Positions 31,700-40,827 of a stretch of DNA of 64,000 nt are shown piece by piece (within the stretch, counting starts at the first letter, position 1; the number at the start of each line of letters is the position of its first letter). Origin of the DNA: Atriophallophorus winterbourni (Eukaryota > Platyhelminthes > Trematoda > Plagiorchiida > Microphallidae); NCBI GenBank assembly GCA_013407085.1, contig JACCGJ010000230.1:33875-97874 (forward strand), in the 5' to 3' direction. The notes beneath the pieces were generated by a model, which was not told the DNA's origin, did no database searches, and worked only from the letters and a program-made list of their open reading frames with translations. The translations under genes were made by a program, and so were the position numbers.

Positions 31700-33126
31700 A
31701 TGGATATACGTCAGACAAACTCAGTCTCAACCCACTGCTTTGTGGTTCAGGCTTTTTAGCCAAAAGCTTCGGGTGGGGTCCACTAAGCCAACCCCCTACT
31801 TCGGCCTAGGCAACCGGATAGGTCACGTCCATAAGCAACTATGAGAATACCGGTAAAAATGACACATCTCGTGCTCTCACGCTCTCTGCTGACAATGTTT
31901 ACAATGATCTCACACTGCATGCAAAATTATTAATAACCACAATTTATGCTATCTACGCCTGTCCACTGTTGAAAACGCCATGATATCTGGTCGAACTGGT
32001 GTCGGAATCGTTTTGAGTGAAAGAACTGAGGTCACACTGTTAGACTGGATCCCAGTCGACAGCCGCATTTGTGCAGTAATACTACAAGGTTCGTGCAAGA
32101 AAGGCCAATGTCGCAATCAATCCCGCAACCTGTTTGTGGTTGCTGTTGATCCACCGCCTAATTGTAGCCCTGAAATTGCCAAGGATGAGTTTTATGGCAA
32201 ATTAAAAGAACTTGTTAGACTTTCATCTAGGAGCGACATCGTTGTCTTAGCTGGAGACATGAACGCCCATGTAGGCCCTCTATCCTCAAACGAGCATTTC
32301 GTGGGTGGATAGTTTGGTCTCGATTGTCAACGTAATGACAACGGCGAAAGATTGCATAGTTTGTGCTCAAAGTACAGATTCTACCTTGCCAGCACCAACT
32401 CCCGCCATTCGGAGTGTCACTACTCCATCTTGAAATCTTCATCGGCGGCCTCGTTCACACAAATTGACCATATTGCTACTCGTGCTGCTCGTGGCAAGTG
32501 AGAGTGAGCAGTATTGCCGTTCATACTTGTCTCGAGTCAGATCATGCGTTAATCTGTGCTTAGCTCTCGTTGCGTTTTGCCAAGAAACAGAAACGTTGCA
32601 AGTCATTTGAATGTTGCCAGGCTTAATGATCTCCCGGTTCTCCGAGGGTTTCAGGTCAATTTGAGTCTGCATCTTTCTACAGTTCCCGAAGTAGTATCGA
32701 TGACCAATGGAGTGGGATTCAAACCACCTTGGAAACAACCGCGTTAGATAGTTGTGGGCTGACTTCCCGTGTAGCTCAGCATTGGGTTTCTGCGAATTCT
32801 CTCAAACTAATGGACCAACGTCGGTTGCTTTCTGCTGATAGCATACATGATGCGTCACGACGACTTATTAAACGTAAACTGCTTGCCAGTTTGAGAACCG
32901 ACGGGGAAAGTTGGTGGAGTTCTAATGCTACGGAAATGGAATCTGCGGCAGCTGTAGGCAGTTTCAGAAAATTGTTCCAACTCATCAGAACTAATGGAAG
33001 CGGGCGACCAGGCATCCGTGAGCTGATACGTGAACCATAAGGTTCGCTCGTTTTTAGCATATACAAACGCATGGAGAGATGGGCAGTACATTTTGCGGCA
33101 CAGTTTAACTGGCCTTCTGCACCTGA
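31700..33126 (+). mobile_element. RTE-like LINE, 5' half with APE endonuclease
   Basis: The 5' block (GGGTGGGGTCCACTAAGCC, CCCTACTTCGGCCTAGGCAACC) leads into an endonuclease frame at about 31980-32310 (RTGVGIVLSE, IVVLAGDMNAHVG with the Asp/Asn pair). It then continues in broken frames (STNSRHSECHYSI, TQIDHIATRA) and a linker at 32729-33038 (RRLIKRKLLASLRTDGESWW). RT never follows. The end near 33126 is where sequence shared with the second duplication copy continues into unrelated DNA. It is a dead fragment. Confidence 0.7.
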
Positions 33127-33548
33127 ATAGTTTAGGTGTGATTGAATTTTTGTTGTGATTTTCCTGTTTTCGTTATTACATTCGGTGACTCTGATCATAA
33201 TGTACAACTTATTATTTGAACCCGAATTTACAGCGGTTGTTTCCTCTCATTAGCGCTCTTGTTTTAGACAGTTTCTTGCAATGTTTACTTAATATTTCAT
33301 ATTTTCAAGTGGCTTGACGAGCCACGCCCGATTATTATTATTATATTTGCACAATTTGATACAGATATGGTGCCGTTCAACAGAAACAATGAAATGTACA
33401 AAGCGAGTAGGGGTACAAATCGGGTAGGCACAGTGAAAAAAGAACAGTGGATAATTTTTTGTCCATTTACATGCGTCAATTTTTGAATTTTTTTAATATA
33501 GTTTTGAACGATAGGAAAATGTCAGCGAATATTAGAGTTGATGCCGGT

Positions 33549-35099
33549 TCATTGCCATCGTTGCCAATGTGTCGAGCCGTACACTCTTGCCTTCTCTTGC
33601 ACCCCATCCAACAAGCGCGCTCGTCCAACCTTGGTTAAACCAGAAGTGAGCCTTTTCAAGCCACTCTTCCATGTTAGTGGCTGACCACCAGCCACTTTTC
33701 TCCAATCTGTACCGTCTGACGCATAAAGCGCTCGGCGTGGTAACCGTTCAGGTTTCATGCACAGGACTTGCCCCAACCAGCGGAGACGACGTCGGTTAAT
33801 GGCTGTCTGAAGGCTAGTGCTGTTGCTTCCTAAGACGCGGCGCCTGACCTCAGAGTTGCAAACGTGGTGTTGCCACCGTACGTGAACAATCCTTCGCAGA
33901 CAACGTTGGTCGAAAACCTCAAGCCTCCTAACATCTGAGAAAACTGTCCAACATTTACTCCCGTATAGCAATACTGTCCTTACCGAGCTGGAGTATATCT
34001 TTCCTTTAATACCCAAGCTCAAATCACGTCTCTTCCAGAGGCACTTAAGTTTAGTGAATGCCAGTCTGGCCTTAGTGATTCTGGACGTGATTTCCTTCTC
34101 TATCCGACCCCCGGCAACCACCAGACTTCCTAGGTATTTGAACTGCTCAACATGCTCGAGATTCAGATCATTTGTAGCAAAATTTGGCAGTTCATCAGAC
34201 CAGTCCTGAAGGAGCACTTTACTCTTGCTTGGCGAGAAAAAGAGCCCATACTCAGATGCCTCCATTGCCATCATATTTAAGGCTTGCTGGATAAATGTTG
34301 GGTCCTCAACCAGTAAGGCAATATCATCAGCATAGTCCAGATCCATAACCCGCCCACCTGGAAGGAGCTCAGCGCCACCCGTGCAGAAACTACTGAGAGC
34401 ACTCCGGAGGACGTCCTCGATGGCGAAATTAAACAAGAACGGGGAGATTAGACAGGCTTGTATTACACCCGTAGTAGTGGTGAATGGCATTGAAAGGCTA
34501 TCGTACGCCCTTACCCTCCCTATTGAATGTGCGTATAGGTCCTTTAGGATAGCGACGTACTTCGATGGGATTCCATTGCGAAGTAAGCAGTTCCATAGGG
34601 CGGATCTGTCAACCGAGTCGAAGGCGACTCTGATATCCAGAAACGCCACAATAGTAGGTCGCTGATACAGGTGACGGTGTTCTAGCAACTGTCGCAGAGC
34701 GAAGATCTGGTCTACACATCCGCGCTCTGGTCGAAAGCCAGCTTGCTCTTCGCGAGAGGTGCGCTCACGAATCGGGGTAAGTCTGCGAAGGAGGATGGCG
34801 ACCAATATCTTAGCTACCACCGGAATAAGCGAATTTCCGCGATAGTTGCAGCATTCGTTCCGCGCCCCTTTTTTATGGACTGGTATTACTAGCGATTCAC
34901 CACAGGAGGCAGGTACCCTCTCATACACCCAAACCTTTGAGAGCAACTCGCGCAATTCTGCTACGACTGCTTCGCCTCCTTCCTTGAAGAATACCGGGCG
35001 GAGCTCGTCGGGGCCCGGCGCCTTGTGTCGCTTTAGTAATTGGATCTCTCTTCGTATTTCTTCGACACTGCGCGGGGCTAGCGACACGGTCCACTGCAA
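33549..35099 (-). CDS. RTE reverse transcriptase, open frame
   Basis: A frame of 516 codons carries the RTE-type RT: KRHKAPGPDELRPVFFKEG near the start, IPVVAKILVAILLRRL, FLDIRVAFDSVDRSALWN (first catalytic Asp; the usual 'DF(K/R)AAFD' is DIRVAFD), TTGVIQACLISPFLFNF (normally G-V-R-Q-G-C, so altered here) and LDYADDIALLVEDP with the YADD catalytic pair. The C-terminus has RLRWLGQVLCMKPERLPRRA, typical of RTE elements. The Q-G change in the template-primer grip motif suggests reduced or lost activity. The frame is interrupted neither by stops nor by frameshifts. Confidence 0.82.
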   Translation of the reverse strand: MQWTVSLAPRSVEEIRREIQLLKRHKAPGPDELRPVFFKEGGEAVVAELRELLSKVWVYERVPASCGESLVIPVHKKGARNECCNYRGNSLIPVVAKILVAILLRRLTPIRERTSREEQAGFRPERGCVDQIFALRQLLEHRHLYQRPTIVAFLDIRVAFDSVDRSALWNCLLRNGIPSKYVAILKDLYAHSIGRVRAYDSLSMPFTTTTGVIQACLISPFLFNFAIEDVLRSALSSFCTGGAELLPGGRVMDLDYADDIALLVEDPTFIQQALNMMAMEASEYGLFFSPSKSKVLLQDWSDELPNFATNDLNLEHVEQFKYLGSLVVAGGRIEKEITSRITKARLAFTKLKCLWKRRDLSLGIKGKIYSSSVRTVLLYGSKCWTVFSDVRRLEVFDQRCLRRIVHVRWQHHVCNSEVRRRVLGSNSTSLQTAINRRRLRWLGQVLCMKPERLPRRALYASDGTDWRKVAGGQPLTWKSGLKRLTSGLTKVGRARLLDGVQEKARVYGSTHWQRWQ

Positions 35100-35174
35100 A
35101 GTGGATTGTGGGATGTCGGCGGTGTCTGAGGGACGGTGCTGATTAAACTACTGAGAGAAATATTCTCTCCATCT

Positions 35175-35558
35175 TTATAAACGAAGGCTCTTTGTGCGCG
35201 AGCCATCATCCTTGAGGATGTTTTCGCTCAGTCCTTGCGGCTTAGGGCCACAGACACGAATCAATTGGTAAAGTCTTCGCATGTTGCCCATGGCTGACGC
35301 TCTTTCCATCTCCGAGGTGCGTTCTTTCCACCAAGTATCACGGTCACGTCTCAGACTATCTTTGATTAAAAGTCTAAGACACTTTCGATCGTCTTCATAC
35401 TCTAAACCACTCAGTATTGCACGGCGCTGTTCGAGTAGCGTGAGGGATTCAGCAAAGACCCAGCGGTGTGACGGTTGACGAGTGACATTGCAGCATTCCG
35501 TAGCAGAGTCATAGAGTGCTTGCTTAAAGTAGTGCCAATGACGATCCAGCTCGACCAA
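35175..35558 (-). pseudogene. RTE ORF2 linker segment
   Basis: This is the part between endonuclease and RT (LDRHWHYFKQALYDSATECC, SEMERASAMGNMRRLYQLIR, GPKPQGLSE). A stop separates it from the RT frame that begins at 35099. It has the same role and place as the segment at 40145-40346 in copy B. Confidence 0.6.
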
Positions 35559-35996
35559 CCGATTTTTTGAAAGGGAAACCGATAGGGTATCCCTAAATCT
35601 GGTTTTTACTTCAGTCAGCGATAAAGCGATTACTGCCTTGTTGTGAAATCTACAAGTGGAATATCAAGTTGAAGTCGCTCTAGTCTTTCATAACGCTCGA
35701 TTGAGCTACTGGTTAAATCGGGGTGTTAAAATTCTCATTCCAATACATCTCTACTTCCTGTTTTGCACATTTCGTGAATTTAAACTTCACCCATCCCAGT
35801 ATGTGTATTATCATGATTTCATGAAACTTGAACCTCCAGTGCTTACTACAGATGTACTGCTGTCCCCGTTGATGTTCATCTGTTCTATGTTTTTATAATA
35901 TCCACATGCTTTAGTTTTAAACGGTTTAACGACGCTATTTTTATCTCGTTACTTCTGAAATTGCTTTTTATAGGTCACATCAAATATCATCGCAAA

Positions 35997-36345
35997 ATGA
36001 TTCCATCTCACTGTGATTGGATTACCGCTACGCCTCGTTTAGAACCAATGGAATATGTCAAAAAACCTCTGGTCATCACCCGATTCCTCTGTTTGGTAGG
36101 TCTCGTTCTCTCCCGTCATTTTTAGCTGTTCGCGATTATTGTGTTCGGCGTGGTTCACAATGATTGCTACGTGTATGAATACTGTGTATTCAACAACGAT
36201 ATCGGTACTTGCCGATTCGCTTCGTTTTTGGGGATAGCAACCATGCTTCTGTGCATACCGTTTCTCTTGCTGGATGCTTGTGTGGACAATATTTCGAACT
36301 GCCGAACTCGGATTGCAGTCATCACAGCAGATTTGTTTTTGACTT
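35997..36345 (+). pseudogene. Synaptogyrin-like gene, duplicated exons 1-2 (copy A)
   Basis: Exon 1 (35997-36095) and exon 2 (36126-36345) are separated by a 30-bp GT..AG intron (36096-36125). The sequence is nearly identical to exons 1-2 of the complete gene at 40828, with two amino-acid changes in exon 1 (MIPSHC for MIQSHC; LEPMEYV for LEPIEYV). The donor after exon 2 (ACTT|GTAAG) is kept. Exons 3-4 do not follow because the sequence turns into an RTE fragment at 36487 and then the gap. It is either a truncated tandem duplicate or the other haplotype of the same locus misplaced by assembly. Confidence 0.8.
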
Positions 36346-36480
36346 GTAAGTTGTCTTTTACGTATTTCAAAATTATTTTGTTTACAATCTGTTATTCTTC
36401 ATCTGCCACTTGTATTTCCTCGTATTTCTCGGTAAATGTTATTTTCTTTGTGAGAATGAACTAAATGTGAGCATTCATTT

Positions 36481-36543
36481 GTGGGCTGGTTGGGTCACGT
36501 TTTACGGATGCCGAACCACCGACTTCCGAAACAGATTCTTTTT
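36481..36543 (+). mobile_element. RTE-like LINE C-terminal fragment at gap edge
   Basis: LGHVLRMPNHRLPKQILF matches the ORF2 end at about 43615-43670 almost base for base. It is cut by the gap. A GCTG shared by the duplication and the RTE sequence marks the junction. Confidence 0.7.
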
Positions 36544-37543
36544 NNNNNNNNNNNNNNNNNNNNNNNNNNNNNNNNNNNNNNNNNNNNNNNNNNNNNNNNN
36601 NNNNNNNNNNNNNNNNNNNNNNNNNNNNNNNNNNNNNNNNNNNNNNNNNNNNNNNNNNNNNNNNNNNNNNNNNNNNNNNNNNNNNNNNNNNNNNNNNNNN
36701 NNNNNNNNNNNNNNNNNNNNNNNNNNNNNNNNNNNNNNNNNNNNNNNNNNNNNNNNNNNNNNNNNNNNNNNNNNNNNNNNNNNNNNNNNNNNNNNNNNNN
36801 NNNNNNNNNNNNNNNNNNNNNNNNNNNNNNNNNNNNNNNNNNNNNNNNNNNNNNNNNNNNNNNNNNNNNNNNNNNNNNNNNNNNNNNNNNNNNNNNNNNN
36901 NNNNNNNNNNNNNNNNNNNNNNNNNNNNNNNNNNNNNNNNNNNNNNNNNNNNNNNNNNNNNNNNNNNNNNNNNNNNNNNNNNNNNNNNNNNNNNNNNNNN
37001 NNNNNNNNNNNNNNNNNNNNNNNNNNNNNNNNNNNNNNNNNNNNNNNNNNNNNNNNNNNNNNNNNNNNNNNNNNNNNNNNNNNNNNNNNNNNNNNNNNNN
37101 NNNNNNNNNNNNNNNNNNNNNNNNNNNNNNNNNNNNNNNNNNNNNNNNNNNNNNNNNNNNNNNNNNNNNNNNNNNNNNNNNNNNNNNNNNNNNNNNNNNN
37201 NNNNNNNNNNNNNNNNNNNNNNNNNNNNNNNNNNNNNNNNNNNNNNNNNNNNNNNNNNNNNNNNNNNNNNNNNNNNNNNNNNNNNNNNNNNNNNNNNNNN
37301 NNNNNNNNNNNNNNNNNNNNNNNNNNNNNNNNNNNNNNNNNNNNNNNNNNNNNNNNNNNNNNNNNNNNNNNNNNNNNNNNNNNNNNNNNNNNNNNNNNNN
37401 NNNNNNNNNNNNNNNNNNNNNNNNNNNNNNNNNNNNNNNNNNNNNNNNNNNNNNNNNNNNNNNNNNNNNNNNNNNNNNNNNNNNNNNNNNNNNNNNNNNN
37501 NNNNNNNNNNNNNNNNNNNNNNNNNNNNNNNNNNNNNNNNNNN
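36544..37543. other. Assembly gap, exactly 1000 N
   Basis: A round number of Ns indicates a placeholder gap of unknown true size. It lies between the two duplication copies. Frames running across it are artefacts. Confidence 0.99.
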
Positions 37544-37969
37544 TAAGGCTACGGAAATGGAATCTGCGACAGCTGTAGGCAATTTCAGATAATTGTTCCA
37601 ACTCATCAGAACGAATGGAATCGGGCGACCAGGCATCCGTGAGCTGATACGTGAACCATAAGGTTCGCTAGTTTTTAGCATATACAAACGCATGGAGAGA
37701 TGGTCAGTACATTTTGAGGCACAGTTTAACTGGCCTTCTGCACCTGAATAATTTAGGTGTGATTGAATTTTTGTTGTGATTTTCCTGTTTTCATTATTAC
37801 ATTCAGTGGCTCTGATCATAATGTACAACTTATTATTTGAACCCGAATTTACAGCGGTTGTTTCCTCTCATTAGCGCTCTTGTTTTAGACAGTTTCTTGC
37901 AATGTTTACTTGATATTTCATATTTTCAAGTGGCTTGACGAGCCACGCCCGATTATTATTATTATTATT

Positions 37970-40500
37970 ATTATATTTGCACAATCTGATACAGATATGG
38001 TGCAGTTCAACAGAAACAATGAAATGTACAAAGCGAGTAGGGGTACAAATCGGGTAGGAACAGTGAGAAGAGAACAGTGGATAATTTTTGTCTCCATTTA
38101 CACACGTCAATTTTTCAAATTTTTTTTCAATATAGTTTTGAACGATAGGAAAATGTCAGGGAATATTAGAGTTGATGCACTCTTTCCATTGATGCCGGTT
38201 CATTGCCATCGTTGCCAATGTGTCGAGCCATACACTCTCACCTTCTCTTGCACCCCATTCAGGCAAGCGCGCTCGTCCAACCCTGGCTAAATCAGAAGTG
38301 AGCCTTTTCAAGCCACTCTTCCATGTTAGTGGCTGACCGGCAGCCACTTTTTTCAGTCTGTACCAGCTGACGCATAAAGCGCTCGGCGTGGTAACCGTTC
38401 GGGTTTCATGCGCAGGACGTACCCCAACCAGCAGAGACGACGTCGGTTAATGGCTGTCTGAACACTCGTGTCGTTGCTTCCTGAGACGCGGCGCCTGACC
38501 TCAGAGTTGCAAACGTGCTGTTGCCACCGTACGTGAGCAATCCTTCGCAGACATCGTTGGTCGAAAACCTCAAGCCTCCTAACATCTTCTGAGCAAACTG
38601 TCCAACATTCACTCCCGTATAGCAATACTGTCCTTGTATGTATGAAAGCACAAGCCTTATCCAGGCAAAGTGCCGCACAGTCAGAGACTGCACGTGGGCG
38701 AAGATACTGTCAGGTTGCCCAGGCCTAGACTGATATGAAGGGGAAATAGAAATAGAAATGGTAGTGAGACTCCAGCGTGTACTCGCGTGCAGCTCACTAC
38801 CGTTGGCCAATCAATTTAGCACGATGTTAGCCGCACAGCACAGCAATGCTGCACGATTGCACATCCGTGCAATCGTCCGTCCTTGCTGAGCTGGGGTATA
38901 TCCTTCCTTTAATACCCAAGCTCAAATTACGTCTCTTCCAGATGCACTTAAGTTTAGTGAATGCCAGTCTGGCCTTAGCGATTCTGGACGTGATTTCCTT
39001 CTCTATCCGACCCCCAGCAACCACCAGACTTCCTAGGTATTTGAACTGCTCAACATGCTCGAGATTCAGATCATTTATAGCAAAATTTAGCAGTTCATCA
39101 GACCAGTCCTGAAGGAGCACTTTACTCTTGCTTGGCGAGAAAAAGAGCCCATACTTAGATGCCTCCATTGCCATCATATCCAAGGCTTGTTGGATAAATG
39201 TTGGGTCCTCAACCAGTAAGGCAATATCATCAGCATAGTCCAGATCCATAACCCGCCCACCTGGAAGGAGCTCAACGCCTCCCGTGGAGAAACTACTAAG
39301 AGCATTCCGGAGGACGTCCTCGATGGCGAAATTGAACAAGAACGGGGAGATTGGACAGACTTGTCTTACACCCGTAGTAGTGGTGAATGGCATTGAAAGG
39401 CTATCGTACGCCCTCACCCTCCCTATCGAGTGTGCGTATAGGTCCTTTAGGATAGCGACGTACTTCGATGGGATTCCATTGCGAAGTAAGCAGTTCCATA
39501 GGGCGGATCTGTCAACCGAGTCGAAGGCGACTCTGATATCCAGATCTGGTCTACACATCCGCGCCCTGGTCGAAAGCCAGCTTGCTCTTCGCGAGAAGTG
39601 CCCTCACGAATCGGGGTAAGTCTGCGAAGGAGAATGGCGACCAATATCTTAGCTACCACTGGGATAAGCGAAATTCCGCGATAGTTGCAGCATTCGTTCC
39701 GCGCTCCTTTTTATGGACTGGTATTACTAGCGATTCACCACAGGAGGCAGGTACCCTCTCATACACCCAAACCTTTGAGAGCAGCTCGCGCTGTTCTGCT
39801 ACGACTGCCTCGCCTCCTTCCTTGAAGAATACCGGGCGGAGCTCGTCGGGGCCCGGCGCCTTGTGTCGCTTTAGTAATTGGATCTCTTCGTATTTCTTCG
39901 ACACTGCGCGGGGCTAGCGACACGGTCCACTGCAAAGTGGATTGAAGGATGTCAGCGGTGTCTGAAGGATGGTGCTGATTAAACTGCTGAGAGAAATATT
40001 CTATCCATCTTTCTAAACGAAGGCTCTTTTTGCGCGAGCCATCATCCTCGAGGATGGTTTCGCTCAGTCCTTGCGGCTTATGGCCACAGATACGAATCAA
40101 TTGGTAAAGTCTTCGCATGTTGCCCGTGGCTGACGCTCTTTCCATCTCCGAGGCGCGTTCTTTCTACCAAGTCTCACGGTCACGTCTCAGACTATCTTTG
40201 ATTAGAAGTTTAAGACACTTCCGATCGTTTTCATACTCTAAACCACTCGGTATGGCACGGCGCTGTTCGAGTAGCGTGATCGACTCAGCAGAGACCCAGC
40301 GGTGTGACGGTTGACGAGTGACTGCAGCATTCTGTAGCAGAGTCATAGGGTGCTTGCTTAAAGTAGTGCCAATGACGATCCAGCTCGACCGACCGATTTT
40401 TTGAAAGGGAAACCGATAGGGTATCCCTAAATCTGGCTTTTACTTCAGGCAGCGATAAAGCGATTACTGCCTTGTTGTGAATGCTATAAGTAGAATATCA
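37970..40500 (-). mobile_element. RTE-like LINE, 5' truncated (copy B)
   Basis: Counterpart of the copy A element. RT segments lie at 39904-39653, 39659-39447, 39558-38886 and 38625-38350. YADDIALLVEDP is at about 39235. The frame is broken by small indels near 39710 and 39895, by the ~72-bp deletion at 39541, and by the SINE inserted in the C-terminal part. Copy A preserves the open frame, so most of this damage came after duplication or distinguishes the two alleles. Confidence 0.8.
38637..38878 (-). mobile_element. SINE-like repeat inserted in RTE copy B, with TSD
   Basis: The copy is flanked by GTCCTTG at 38630-38636 and 38879-38885. Copy A has the uninterrupted site (actgtccttaccgagctgg at about 33975). 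This comparison gives a precise empty/filled pair and confirms that the family moves as a unit. The tail is on the left (tatgtatg), so the element is minus-oriented. Confidence 0.9.
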
Positions 40501-40827
40501 AGTTGAAGTCGCTCTAGTCTTTCATAACGCTCGATTGAGCTACTGGTTAAATCGGGGTGTTAAAATTCTCATTCCAATACATCTCTACTTCCTGTTTTGC
40601 ACATTTCGTGAATTTAAACTTCACCCATCCCAGTATGTGTATTAACATGATTTCATGAAACTTGAACCTCCAGTACTTACTACAGATGTACTGCTGTCCC
40701 CGTTGATGTTCATCTGTTCTACGTTTTTATAATATCCACATGCTTTAGTTTTAAACGGTTTAACGACGCTATTTTTACCTCGTTACTTCTGAAATTGCTT
40801 TTTATAGGTCACATATATCATCGCAAA

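Larger units (their letters stand above)
33330..35700 (-). mobile_element. RTE-like LINE, 5' truncated (copy A)
   Basis: A minus-strand element whose tail (ATT/AAT-type repeat) is at about 33333-33350, 3' UTR to 33548, RT frame 35099-33549, and linker 35558-35175 (VELDRHWHYFKQALYDSATECC). The endonuclease is absent. At about 35600-35700 the sequence becomes the upstream region of the synaptogyrin gene. Confidence 0.8.
32931..36487 (+). repeat. Large duplication, copy A (left of the gap)
   Basis: This block (RTE linker end, minus-strand RTE, synaptogyrin 5' region with exons 1-2) recurs in the same order and orientation at 37544-41330. Copy A lacks the SINE found in copy B and retains about 72 bp of RT (about 34642-34712) missing from copy B. 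It ends at about 36487 in an RTE fragment that runs into the N gap. Confidence 0.9.

Noticed and set aside
35656..35898. 80-codon frame upstream of synaptogyrin copy A as a separate small protein
   Set aside because: The counterpart in copy B is not kept as an equivalent frame, and it lies in the presumed upstream or RTE junction region.
36410..37828. Very long open frames of 365-455 codons on both strands
   Set aside because: They consist almost entirely of the 1000-N gap. Only their ends carry real sequence.
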